Notes: a model not told the origin generated them from the letters alone. A stretch of 16,279 nucleotides of DNA from Cytophagales bacterium (GCA_003504855.1 DNZD01000305.1:1-16279), one strand, 5' to 3'; positions 8,456 through 16,052 are shown, numbered from the stretch's first letter. Translations and numbers: made by a program.

Positions 8456-9295
8456 TCAACGGACTACTTGAAAATCACTCCAATCCGGTTCATGTGACGC
8501 TGTTTTGATTTGATACAGCGGAACCGAACCATAATACGATGCCCAGAGTGAATACGTACTTGGTGGCCCCATAATATAGGTACAGGTTGACAACAGGTAA
8601 AGGTCAATTAACTCATGCCCGGGTGCAAAAGTAACATCGAGGCCTTCAAAGTCAGTTTGGGTTAGTTCTATGTTGTTGGTACAAACCAGAAAGTGAACGG
8701 TCGGATATCTCCGCTTGAGTGACTTCATCCATACTGCATACTGTTCCGTTTCAAAATAGTACTTCCCTCCTTCAAATGAACGATAGTCGCCTTGGCGGAT
8801 ATGCACCCCAATGAGGATTCCCGACCGATCAACCGCAAAATGATCAATAGCCGCTTGCAGTTTTTCCTCCGGCCTGAAAAACGTCCTGATCTGTTCTTTA
8901 TAGGAACGAAGCAGGTCTTCTGCATCAAACTCCCAACCCCTAATCAAATGCAGGCCAGCACGTTTTAGGGTACTGTCATGGTCCAGGTCAAAATGATCTT
9001 TCCAATCCAGGTACAGCACAGAAAAAAAACCCTTGTTGAGTTTCAGCCGGTGGCCTATGCGCCCAGTGTAGCTCATAACCACATAAAGTAACTTGGCAAG
9101 CGCAGGGCTGGAGCTTCCATTCTTACCCGCTGATGATGGTATACGCTGATTTGCCGTAGTTTCGAAATAAGCAGCATAGTCATGAAAAGCAGGATTCAGC
9201 ACACGACAATGGTGTCGATAACTGTACGCAATAAATTTTGCAAACAAGAATAGCTGGTTCGCCAGCTGACCGGGCTTGTAGGCAATGACAATCAT
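8456..9295 (-). CDS. GT11-like glycosyltransferase (alpha-1,2-fucosyltransferase family)
   Basis: The 279-residue protein shows the GT11 pattern. The N-terminus has GQLANQLFLFA (9-19), the usual G-x-L-x-NQ-F/L motif, and the donor-site motif HIRQGDY (165-171) matches the family H-x-R-x-G-D-Y. The tail, with LIDLYLLSTC and PPSTYSLWASYYG, fits the C-terminal conserved region. GT11 enzymes usually move L-fucose from GDP-fucose to a galactose O2, but members with other substrates are likely, so fucose is a suggestion only. No GDP-fucose synthesis genes (gmd, fcl) are seen in the window. The ATG at 9295 overlaps the upstream TGA as ATGA, and the stop lies 1 nt before the next ATG. Confidence 0.87.
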   Translation of the reverse strand: MIVIAYKPGQLANQLFLFAKFIAYSYRHHCRVLNPAFHDYAAYFETTANQRIPSSAGKNGSSSPALAKLLYVVMSYTGRIGHRLKLNKGFFSVLYLDWKDHFDLDHDSTLKRAGLHLIRGWEFDAEDLLRSYKEQIRTFFRPEEKLQAAIDHFAVDRSGILIGVHIRQGDYRSFEGGKYYFETEQYAVWMKSLKRRYPTVHFLVCTNNIELTQTDFEGLDVTFAPGHELIDLYLLSTCTYIMGPPSTYSLWASYYGSVPLYQIKTASHEPDWSDFQVVR

Positions 9296-10344
9296 GAGAT
9301 GCTAACTGCCAGCATGATATTTTTTTCCAACAATGCAAGATCAACAACAATATTGGCATCCTGAACACTTCTGCCGTCGCCGTCGCAGAATTGGTACAGG
9401 TATTTCACCTGCAAGGCACTGGCCAGTGAAAAGTAGCACAGGTTCTGCGAGTCACCTGCGGTTTTGAGTTCCAACACAGCAGTCCCCTCTTGCATAAAAA
9501 GCAAGTTAGTTAGCGCAGCCCCATGCTGCCCCACCAACAACCGGGTCTGGGACAGCAACCTTACCTGATCAGCAAATGTCATTGTTTCTAGCGTATGGAT
9601 TTCGAAGCCATGCGAACGAAGCATATCGATCACCGCCTTCTCATTCTCCACAAATCGCCTCGATGCAAGTCTCCGGCTAACATAGATTAGCCGATTGGGT
9701 CTTTCCCGGACGTTTACATACGACTCCACGTAAAAATTCCGGATTGATCGCATTACATCATCATTGTAATTGCCTGATGGGGCCAGGTGAGTTGAAAAGT
9801 ATAATTGCGAGGTAATCAATGGGACCCTGGCCGTGTGTCGGTATACGCGAGTAAGGTGAAACGGGGCCAAACTTCCTGTCATGTATTCGGCACCTGAAGG
9901 GGAGACCGGTGTCTTGAAGAGTGAGCGATGGGCAGCAGGCTTATTCCAAATGCCATTGCTGACGGCAGGGAGTATCACGGTGCATTCCGGAATAAGCGCC
10001 CGGCTCATGAATAGTCTTGGAATAAATTCTGTCATCCAGTGAAAATAACCCAGTGACCAGGCATCAAAGGCAAGAAGATAAGGCCCCGGGTTGTTCCGTT
10101 CAAACCAACTGCGGCAGGAATAATACCACTGATAGGTTCCTTCATAAAAATCCCGATGGGAGGTATTATAGAGTGAGGCGCTCACCAGTGCCCCGCGGCG
10201 GTACAGAACACCATCCGGCGTTACCATCATCTTGTCCTGAAAGGGCAACAACTGATGGTCTGGGATTTCCTTCACCCGCTCGTGCTCAAATAGTGTACCC
10301 TCAGCGGATGCAAGATTTACCGGAAGGGTTCTTTGAGAAACCAC
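9292..10344 (-). CDS. GT61 family (DUF563-like) glycosyltransferase, GTG start
   Basis: The 350-residue protein resembles GT61/DUF563. It contains GYFHWMTEFIPRL (99-111), YVSRRLASRR (221-230), a rise through FEIHTLETMTFADQVRLL (about 247-264), and the diagnostic VGQHGAALTNLLFM (271-284). The His in GQHGA is conserved and is thought to contribute to donor binding. Bacterial members occur in capsule and LPS loci; donor sugar is unknown. The start codon is GTG at 10344, 2 nt after the epimerase stop; the next in-frame Met pair at residues 39-40 would remove sequence before the conserved core and is possible but less well placed. The TGA overlaps the ATG of the GT11-like gene. Confidence 0.87.
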   Translation of the reverse strand: MVSQRTLPVNLASAEGTLFEHERVKEIPDHQLLPFQDKMMVTPDGVLYRRGALVSASLYNTSHRDFYEGTYQWYYSCRSWFERNNPGPYLLAFDAWSLGYFHWMTEFIPRLFMSRALIPECTVILPAVSNGIWNKPAAHRSLFKTPVSPSGAEYMTGSLAPFHLTRVYRHTARVPLITSQLYFSTHLAPSGNYNDDVMRSIRNFYVESYVNVRERPNRLIYVSRRLASRRFVENEKAVIDMLRSHGFEIHTLETMTFADQVRLLSQTRLLVGQHGAALTNLLFMQEGTAVLELKTAGDSQNLCYFSLASALQVKYLYQFCDGDGRSVQDANIVVDLALLEKNIMLAVSIS

Positions 10345-10346
10345 CT

Positions 10347-11273
10347 TTATACTTTGATAGATGCCAGTATGTGTCGCAACCCCTCTTCAATGGGGGTATT
10401 GGGCTTATAGCCGATTGCCTGGTAGAGTTTGTCTGAGCTCCCAAACCTGCGTTCCACCTCATAATCGTACCGTTTGGAGGGAGCGTTGACCAATTGTAGT
10501 TCGGATTTTGAACCCGTGATCTCAAGAATCTTTTTAGCCAATTCCAGGATGGTTAATTCTTTTTCATTGGCCACATTAAAAATCTCAAAACCTTCTGCCT
10601 TGGCCGCGAGTGCCAAGCTGGATTTAATCGCATCATCCACCCAGGTAAAATCGCGCGTCTGATGTCCGTTGCCATATACAGTAATCGGTTGGTTACTCAG
10701 GGCTTGTTCAAAGAACCTGGGTATAACCATTCGGTTATCCTGCCGGGCACCATAAATATTAAAGAAACGCAAGGCAATTCCATTGATCCCTTTTTCTTCG
10801 TGAAGGGCAGCCAGGTAAATCTCATTGAACCTCTTGGCCATGGCATAACTTGTCTTGGGGTCAATGGTGATCTCTTCGGTCACGCTGCGTTGCATGGCAT
10901 GATGACCATATACGCCGCTTGTAGATGCATAAATAATTTTCGGAACACCATTGACTTCGGCTGATTTTCCGACCGAATACATGCCCTTCACTTCCACATC
11001 CATGGTTTCGACGGGATTGTCTGCCACAATATCAACCCCCAGGATAGCTGCAAAATGAAATATGGCATCCATGCTGCGGCCCAGCTTAATGATCTGGTCA
11101 GTATCCCTGACATCCACTACATGGAGTTCAATTTCTTTGAGGATGTCTTTCGGTATCTTGTTTCCGCGAAGTAAGGTATCAGCCACCACCACCTTAGCGC
11201 CTGTCTTTACCAGCTGCTCAACCAGGTAACTACCAATAAAACCAGCTCCTCCTGTTACAAGAATTTTTTCCAT
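10347..11273 (-). CDS. NAD-dependent epimerase/dehydratase (extended SDR, nucleotide-sugar modifying)
   Basis: The 308-residue protein is an extended short-chain dehydrogenase. It has the NAD-binding TGGAGFIG (7-14), HVVDVRD for adenine contact (51-57), FHFAA (72-76), a catalytic STSGVYG region (117-123), and the YxxxK pair Y143-K147 in SYAMAK. RFFNIYGARQ and GNGHQTRDFTWVDD are typical of UDP-sugar 4-epimerases and dehydratases. It probably converts a nucleotide sugar used by the transferases downstream; the exact reaction (for example UDP-Glc/GlcNAc 4-epimerase, or UDP-GlcA decarboxylase-like) cannot be settled. The ATG at 11273 opens the twelve-gene left block, beside a divergent 111-bp gap that must hold or lie near its promoter. 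Confidence 0.9.
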   Translation of the reverse strand: MEKILVTGGAGFIGSYLVEQLVKTGAKVVVADTLLRGNKIPKDILKEIELHVVDVRDTDQIIKLGRSMDAIFHFAAILGVDIVADNPVETMDVEVKGMYSVGKSAEVNGVPKIIYASTSGVYGHHAMQRSVTEEITIDPKTSYAMAKRFNEIYLAALHEEKGINGIALRFFNIYGARQDNRMVIPRFFEQALSNQPITVYGNGHQTRDFTWVDDAIKSSLALAAKAEGFEIFNVANEKELTILELAKKILEITGSKSELQLVNAPSKRYDYEVERRFGSSDKLYQAIGYKPNTPIEEGLRHILASIKV

Positions 11274-11384
11274 ACCTGGGTGTAAATAATCACCTTACTA
11301 CTAGCGGCCATGATTTGCAAGATTGGCAGTTTCCCTAAGATTAAAAAACAATATCGCTATTTTTACGGCTCTTGAACCAACACC
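11274..11384. promoter_or_regulatory. Divergent intergenic region, probable promoters
   Basis: This 111-bp gap separates the start of the epimerase (minus) from the start of the plus-strand methyltransferase, so promoters for both are expected here. On the plus strand TATTTTTA (11358-11365) matches seven of eight positions of the Bacteroidota -7 box TAnnTTTG, about 20 bp before the ATG, but I see no matching TTG upstream at the right distance. On the minus strand I found no convincing match. The region is AT-rich in its right half and has no strong inverted repeat. Confidence is for promoter activity of the region, not for the box. Confidence 0.45.
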
Positions 11385-12050
11385 ATGCATTTCAACAGCC
11401 TATTGATTTTTAAGAAATATGCGGTGCCTCATTTCGAAGGCGCAACCAAAGTGCTTGAGATTGGTGCTGCCGGTTTTCCTTCTGAATATGCCAAGTGTGT
11501 TTCAACACAAGGAATAGCCTGGCATACTTTGGATATCGGAAGTGACTTTAACAATTTCAGTCATCAGAATCCCCTGCACCTGATGAGCCCACATGAATAT
11601 CACTATCCTATTGCGGACAACACCTTCGATATTGTGCTGGCCGGAAATGTGATTGAGCATGTAAAAGAAATCTGGACATGGATGAATGAACTTGCCCGTA
11701 TCACCAAACCGGGCGGAAAGGTGATCATCATTTGTCCGGTGAGCTGGGTGTTTCATGAAGCACCCGTTGATTGCTGGCGGATCTATCCTGATGGCATGCG
11801 GGCCCTGATGACACATGCCGGATTGGAAATTTTGGTGAGCGAATTCGAAACACTGGAGCCGCCGTACCTGCCAAAATATTTTCCGGTATTGCCCGGCATC
11901 AGTACCCTCCCTCCGTGGGGGAAAGTTTCAAGCGTACTCAAACTAAAGGGAATTTATAATCTAATACTCTCAAAAATTCCTGTGCTCAGGAAGTTTGTAA
12001 TTCCGATTACGGTGGCCTATGACACGATCGGCATTGGCCAAAAGCGCTAG
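11385..12050 (+). CDS. SAM-dependent methyltransferase (Methyltransf_11-like), only plus-strand gene
   Basis: The 221-residue protein is a class I methyltransferase: VLEIGAAG (23-30) binds SAM, HTLDIGSDF (47-55) supplies the strand 2 acidic residue, NTFDIVLAGNVIEHV (79-93) is the post-II region, and ARITKPGGKVII (104-115) is the typical motif III area. A Cys/Trp-rich region (PVDCWRIYPDG) follows. I associate this variant with glycan loci, where it may methylate a sugar or a lipid-linked intermediate. There is no membrane signal. The ATG at 11385 is the start; its stop TAG shares the CTAG at 12047-12050 with the stop of the facing DUF6625-like gene. It is the only gene read opposite to the rest, which suggests separate regulation or a later insertion or inversion. 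Confidence 0.88.
   Translation: MHFNSLLIFKKYAVPHFEGATKVLEIGAAGFPSEYAKCVSTQGIAWHTLDIGSDFNNFSHQNPLHLMSPHEYHYPIADNTFDIVLAGNVIEHVKEIWTWMNELARITKPGGKVIIICPVSWVFHEAPVDCWRIYPDGMRALMTHAGLEILVSEFETLEPPYLPKYFPVLPGISTLPPWGKVSSVLKLKGIYNLILSKIPVLRKFVIPITVAYDTIGIGQKR
12047..12050. other. Shared CTAG: stop codons of two convergent genes
   Basis: The palindrome CTAG gives TAG on the plus strand (12048-12050, end of the methyltransferase) and TAG on the minus strand (12049-12047, end of the DUF6625-like gene). No space is left for an intergenic terminator between the two genes, so each transcript must end inside or beyond the other. Confidence 0.95.
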
Positions 12051-12979
12051 CGGCCCATTTGCTTACGCAGCTTTAGTTTCAAGCTGGCGCTGATCCCAAA
12101 TGCACACGACATCGCGCGGCGCAGCCACCAACTAACAGCAGGCAGCGAAAACTTCGTGTGATCGTGATCTGAAAGACCCAACCCGGTTACAAAAATATCC
12201 TTCGTAAAATCCAGACGAGGTTGATAGAATCTCCAGCTGTTTTTCATCAACAACAGGTGAAAGTATAAAAACTCCTTGTTTGTTGTCAGGTTCAACCAGG
12301 TCCCTTTGCTCCACCTGAGTTTGGTAATATCTTTCGGCCATTCAACCACAGCGTCATCATAAACAGCCCTGATTCCCGGGACTGCATGGATCAAGTCATA
12401 GATGCTCAATACTTCGGAGGTTCGTTTGGCAATGCCGATGGGTTTCCCATCCCAACGTTGTAAACATTCATCAAAGCCCATATAGGCCTTTGTCAGGAAT
12501 ACGTTCTGCCAGTCTGTTGTGGCACGAAATAACTGATTGACGGCAGGGCAGTTTCGGTAGAGCGAAAAAGAACCGGAATTCCATAATGGCTTTGAAGAAT
12601 ATACATCCAGCCTGTTGAGGTAGTCATCGGTGAGATAATCATCAAGATTCCCCAGCATAATATCCAGGTCACAGAAACCCCAAAAATCAAACCCCACTAT
12701 CCATTCCCTGTATATTTCTCCATAGGCGGGCCTGAGGTCGCAAACCTTGAAGGGCCTTTCCAGGGAGATTGGAATACCCAGCGTGGCTGAGGCAGCTCGG
12801 TTAAACTCCTGCAATGAAGATGAAACAAATCTTATGTTATGTTCCTCACCACTCTCGCGTTGATCGGTGAAGACGATAAAGGTATAAGAGGGATTTCGTT
12901 TACAGCATTCAAAAAAATAGGAAGCATAGGCTGGCCATGAACCGTAGTACGTTAAGAAAATGACTTTTCGAAGCTGCAT
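12047..12979 (-). CDS. DUF6625-like protein, putative GT-A glycosyltransferase
   Basis: The 310-residue protein matches the pattern I know as DUF6625. It opens with KVIFLTYYGSWPAYASYFF (5-23), has a strand-like FIVFTDQ (34-40), KVCDLRPAYGEIY (78-90), and a DxD candidate in FWGFCDLDIMLGNL (99-112; D104 and D106). This layout resembles GT-A transferases in which a cysteine-containing DxD motif follows a conserved FWGFCD segment, but family activity is not established. Its place in a glycan locus supports a sugar-transfer role. The ATG at 12979 lies 11 nt after the upstream acyltransferase stop, so both are probably cotranscribed. Its 3' end collides with the plus-strand methyltransferase. Confidence 0.82.
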   Translation of the reverse strand: MQLRKVIFLTYYGSWPAYASYFFECCKRNPSYTFIVFTDQRESGEEHNIRFVSSSLQEFNRAASATLGIPISLERPFKVCDLRPAYGEIYREWIVGFDFWGFCDLDIMLGNLDDYLTDDYLNRLDVYSSKPLWNSGSFSLYRNCPAVNQLFRATTDWQNVFLTKAYMGFDECLQRWDGKPIGIAKRTSEVLSIYDLIHAVPGIRAVYDDAVVEWPKDITKLRWSKGTWLNLTTNKEFLYFHLLLMKNSWRFYQPRLDFTKDIFVTGLGLSDHDHTKFSLPAVSWWLRRAMSCAFGISASLKLKLRKQMGR

Positions 12980-12990
12980 GAGCGAATATA

Positions 12991-14019
12991 CTATCGGGGT
13001 GTTGCGTATTTCACTTTAAGATTCAAAAAGTAACTTTCCATATACCGGTAAGAAAGCCAGGAGATTGCCAGGGTCAAACCCGTGATGGAAAGATAGCAAC
13101 ACGCCAGCCGAAGGAAAGAAGAGCTAATCTCAGCCACCCCGGCAGACATAACCAAATCAATGATGAGCGGATGAAAAACATAGATCCCAAATGATATTTT
13201 GCCAATAAACCGGAACATGCCGTTCTCCAGGTTCACCAAAGGAGACAGAGACACCAGCTGACCAATAATAAGGGCGGTAATTACCACCGCGAGGATCTCA
13301 TGATCGATGATTGACAAAAAATGAAACCGGCCGCTGACAAAGACAAGGACTACCAACCAACTGAATACCTGGATCCATCGGGAAGCCACCCATGTCAGCC
13401 ACCTTGACCGCTGATCGTACAACACACCTCCTATGCCGCCAATGGCCATACAATCATAGCGTGTTTGATAAATAAATGAATAGGCATTTGACCAGCCACC
13501 GATCCAAATGTTCACGACGATTTTCAGGATCAGAAATCCTGCCAGAAATCCGCACAATCCAATCAGTATTTGCTTTGATTTTTTTACCAAAATGGGCCAG
13601 AAAAAATAGAATTGTTCCTCCACACCCAGGGACCAATAGTGCCCCAGCAATGGCGGTGCCGCTTGTCCGGTGATCAACATCAGGTTTGGGATAAACAAAA
13701 TGTAGTACAGACCGCCCTGATCAATAGAGGTCCATGTATACAAATAAATTATAGCTACAAATACAAAATACAATGGCCAGATCCTCAATACCCTTCTCAT
13801 GTAAAACTTAATGACATCGATTTGTCCGGTGTGCTTGTTTTCCTGCAACAAAAGATAAGTAATCAGAAAACCGCTCAGCGCAAAAAAAACAGTAACACCG
13901 TAACTATTGATCGACGAAAATTCCTCTCCCGGGGGAAGGGTGGCATTATAAATGTGGCCAAACATCACCAGCAAGGCTGCCAGTGCCCGAATCCCGTGAA
14001 GACCCTTCAGGTATTCCAT
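12991..14019 (-). CDS. Acyltransferase-3 family membrane protein (OafA-like)
   Basis: The 342-residue protein is a multi-pass acyltransferase-3 enzyme. It begins with GIRALAALLVMFGHIY (9-24), holding the conserved Arg11 and His22, followed by VFFALSGFLITYLL (44-57) and FYMRRVLRIWPLYF (72-85), all typical of the family. About ten hydrophobic segments are visible by eye. Members of this family O-acetylate or otherwise O-acylate sugars in LPS, capsule and peptidoglycan, working at the inner membrane. Here it likely adds an acyl group to the glycan; the precise acyl group is unknown. It ends 11 nt before the DUF6625-like start. A 51-bp gap precedes it, in which I see no clear regulatory site. Confidence 0.92.
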   Translation of the reverse strand: MEYLKGLHGIRALAALLVMFGHIYNATLPPGEEFSSINSYGVTVFFALSGFLITYLLLQENKHTGQIDVIKFYMRRVLRIWPLYFVFVAIIYLYTWTSIDQGGLYYILFIPNLMLITGQAAPPLLGHYWSLGVEEQFYFFWPILVKKSKQILIGLCGFLAGFLILKIVVNIWIGGWSNAYSFIYQTRYDCMAIGGIGGVLYDQRSRWLTWVASRWIQVFSWLVVLVFVSGRFHFLSIIDHEILAVVITALIIGQLVSLSPLVNLENGMFRFIGKISFGIYVFHPLIIDLVMSAGVAEISSSFLRLACCYLSITGLTLAISWLSYRYMESYFLNLKVKYATPR

Positions 14020-14070
14020 GAATGTTGGCTATTAATCAAGTGAATTCATTGGCGGGGTTGCAACATCAGG

Positions 14071-14748
14071 CTAGAGTCCGAGGCAATTGCCATCCCGATA
14101 GAATAAGGTAGACTCCTTGTTGTAACTGATAATGGGAGCAAAGTCATTAAATCGCAAGTGCTTAAATCCAAGCCGGGTCATGTTGGGAATCAGGCTACTA
14201 AATTCCGGTGCGTTGGTATCATCAAGTAAAATAACTCCCGCGTCGCTCAAATAATTAATGCCTTTGCGCAAACATGCTTCGCGAAAGTCTCCATCGACCA
14301 GGATAAAGTCAAACTTGCTCACCGGTCCATCGGCCTGGACATATGCATCTTCGTTTTCAGCAAGAACCAAAGTCAGGTTTTGGGGTTTATTCATCAATAT
14401 GTGCTCGTACCACGATCGGTTGTTCTCTACACTCACGACGGCCTTCACCCGGGCAGCGAAATAAAAACTTGAAGCACCGGCTCCATATTCCAGAATAGTG
14501 AGATGCGGTTGGAGCCGGTCATTCAGGAATCGCAATAGCGAATAGGGTAACCAGGCAATCGCCTCACCCCTTAGATTGACGGATCGGTTTTCTTCCAAAG
14601 ACCTAAACCATCCGTTTTCATAGAGGTATCCCGCGTCCAGAAAATTAAGCAGTTTACCTTCTGAGTTAGACGCAAGCCAATACATGGCTGTTTTTCTGCC
14701 CACCGTGATGCCGATCAAAAACCTGAAAATGGAACGCAGCAATTTCAT
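14071..14748 (-). CDS. Class I SAM-dependent methyltransferase-like protein
   Basis: The 225-residue protein has a Rossmann SAM-type core: TILEYGAGAS (84-93), VVSVENN (104-110, acidic strand 2), FDFILVDGDF (146-155) and GVILLDDTN (171-179). The glycine-rich motif has Tyr where many enzymes have Gly or an acidic residue, so cofactor use is inferred from the overall pattern. Similar proteins of this size occur in polysaccharide loci, often annotated as hypothetical or methyltransferase. The N-terminal 20 residues are basic and hydrophobic (FRFLIGITVG), perhaps a membrane-touching helix. The ATG at 14748 lies 6 nt after the ATPase stop, so it is very likely in the same operon. Its close link to Wzt suits a chain-end modification role, which is only inference. 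Confidence 0.75.
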   Translation of the reverse strand: MKLLRSIFRFLIGITVGRKTAMYWLASNSEGKLLNFLDAGYLYENGWFRSLEENRSVNLRGEAIAWLPYSLLRFLNDRLQPHLTILEYGAGASSFYFAARVKAVVSVENNRSWYEHILMNKPQNLTLVLAENEDAYVQADGPVSKFDFILVDGDFREACLRKGINYLSDAGVILLDDTNAPEFSSLIPNMTRLGFKHLRFNDFAPIISYNKESTLFYRDGNCLGL

Positions 14749-14754
14749 AAGAAC

Positions 14755-15987
14755 CTATTCTGGATTAATGGCCCAATTGCCCTGAACAGTGACCATACCG
14801 CCTGTATTGGCCCGTTGATAGTTGTACATCAATCCTTCTTCAATATCAATATCCACGGCATGCTCCATCGAATCCAGGTAACGGTTCTGATCCACAATAT
14901 TGTAGGATATGCTATAGGTGCCCTTGGTCAATGGGAAATGAGCAATACTGAATTCGATGGATCGTCCTTGCTTGAAGTCCTGATCCTTAAATTGAATCCC
15001 GATTAGCTTATTGGTGTGGGTAATCAAGGCATTCTGAAACTGATCATAAATAATGATGCCGATATGACATGACGTAAAATCGAAGTCCTTATTACGGATT
15101 TCGTACGAAAGCTTTACCCGCAAGGTGTCACCTGTGTGAATAACCGAATGTCCCAGTGCATCGGTAACCATGATGTCGGTGACCATGATTTCACCAGAAC
15201 CGGCATGCATACTTCGGTCTGAAATCCTGGATCTCATGGTTTCCTGCGACCCTACACTCAGATAGTGCTTAATGGCATCCGACGTGGCACCGTCAAAAGT
15301 GCGGGTGCCCTTATCGAGAATAATAGCCCGGCTGCAGAGCACTTTCAGGCTCATGATATTATGGCTTACAAACAAAATGGTTCGTCCACTTTTGCTGACA
15401 TCTTCCATTTTACCCAGGCACTTCTTCTGGAATTCAGCATCCCCTACTGCCAATACCTCGTCGATCACCAGAATCTCTGGTTCCAGAAAGGCGGCTACGG
15501 CAAAAGCCAATCGCAATTGCATGCCACTGGAATAGTGTTTGAGGGGAGTGTCCAGAAACTTCTCTACACCACTAAAGTCAACAATGGCATCAAATACGGT
15601 GGCGATCTCACGGCGCTTCATGCCTAGCAAAGACCCATTAAAGAATATATTCTCATAACCGGTTAGTTCCGGATGAAACCCGGTTCCAACTTCCAGCAAA
15701 CTGGCGATCCGGCCCCGTGACACTATTTTACCGGTGGTTGGTGGTGTAATTTTTGAAAGAATCTTCAACAATGTTGACTTGCCGGCACCATTCCTGCCCA
15801 TAATTCCCACTGATTCACCTGCCTTGACGTCAAACGAAACATCCTTCAATGCCCAGAAATTTTCAGTGGTGGTCTTCTCAAACTTAAGCACGTTGGACAT
15901 GCGTTCTCGCAAACTCAGGTACCCACCTGCACGGTGTTGAATCCTGAACTGTTTTCCAATGTGGCTTATTTCGAGGATGGGGTTCAT
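14755..15987 (-). CDS. wzt: Polysaccharide ABC transporter ATP-binding protein, Wzt type with C-terminal domain
   Basis: The 410-residue ATPase has Walker A GRNGAGKST (64-72), the signature YSSGMQLRL (152-160), Walker B ILVIDE (172-177) with the DEVLAVGD extension, and H-loop His209 in FVSHN. It matches the Wzt/TagH subfamily exporting lipid-linked glycans through a Wzm permease. Residues from about 245 on form an extra beta-rich C-terminal domain (VKLSYEIRN, IGIIIYD, GTYSISYNI), like the carbohydrate-recognition domain of Wzt in E. coli O8/O9a, which binds the capped end of the chain. The symbol reflects family and not proven orthology. The partial permease gene lies directly upstream, separated by 65 bp. 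Residues 267-276 carry the duplicated pentapeptide IMVTD IMVTD. Confidence 0.93.
   Translation of the reverse strand: MNPILEISHIGKQFRIQHRAGGYLSLRERMSNVLKFEKTTTENFWALKDVSFDVKAGESVGIMGRNGAGKSTLLKILSKITPPTTGKIVSRGRIASLLEVGTGFHPELTGYENIFFNGSLLGMKRREIATVFDAIVDFSGVEKFLDTPLKHYSSGMQLRLAFAVAAFLEPEILVIDEVLAVGDAEFQKKCLGKMEDVSKSGRTILFVSHNIMSLKVLCSRAIILDKGTRTFDGATSDAIKHYLSVGSQETMRSRISDRSMHAGSGEIMVTDIMVTDALGHSVIHTGDTLRVKLSYEIRNKDFDFTSCHIGIIIYDQFQNALITHTNKLIGIQFKDQDFKQGRSIEFSIAHFPLTKGTYSISYNIVDQNRYLDSMEHAVDIDIEEGLMYNYQRANTGGMVTVQGNWAINPE
15161..15190 (-). repeat. 15-bp tandem duplication inside wzt
   Basis: Two adjacent 15-bp units, TCGGTAACCATGATG and TCGGTGACCATGATT (plus-strand reading), differ at two positions. 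On the coding strand they give two consecutive copies of IMVTD, an in-frame duplication of five residues near the start of the C-terminal domain. Confidence 0.85.
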
Positions 15988-16052
15988 AGAAAAAAATATC
16001 GGGTACCCGGCCTTAAATCATCACGAAGGGCAATACGTACATTCATCAGGCA
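15988..16052. other. 65-bp gap between permease and ATPase genes
   Basis: The gap holds a perfect 10-bp palindrome CGGGTACCCG at 16000-16009. Read on the minus strand it is followed by ATATTTTTTT just before the ATPase start. The palindrome leaves little room for a hairpin loop, so I do not call a terminator. It is otherwise unremarkable, and no Bacteroidota -7 box was recognised. Confidence 0.4.

Noticed and set aside
8456..9295. Firm call of GDP-fucose-dependent alpha-1,2-fucosyltransferase
   Set aside because: The GT11 motifs are clear, but donor and linkage vary in such loci and no fucose synthesis genes are in view, so the call stays at family level.
14020..14070. Hairpin or terminator in the 51-bp gap before the acyltransferase
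   Set aside because: TGTTG and CAACA can pair only across a loop of about 30 bases, and there is no T-run.
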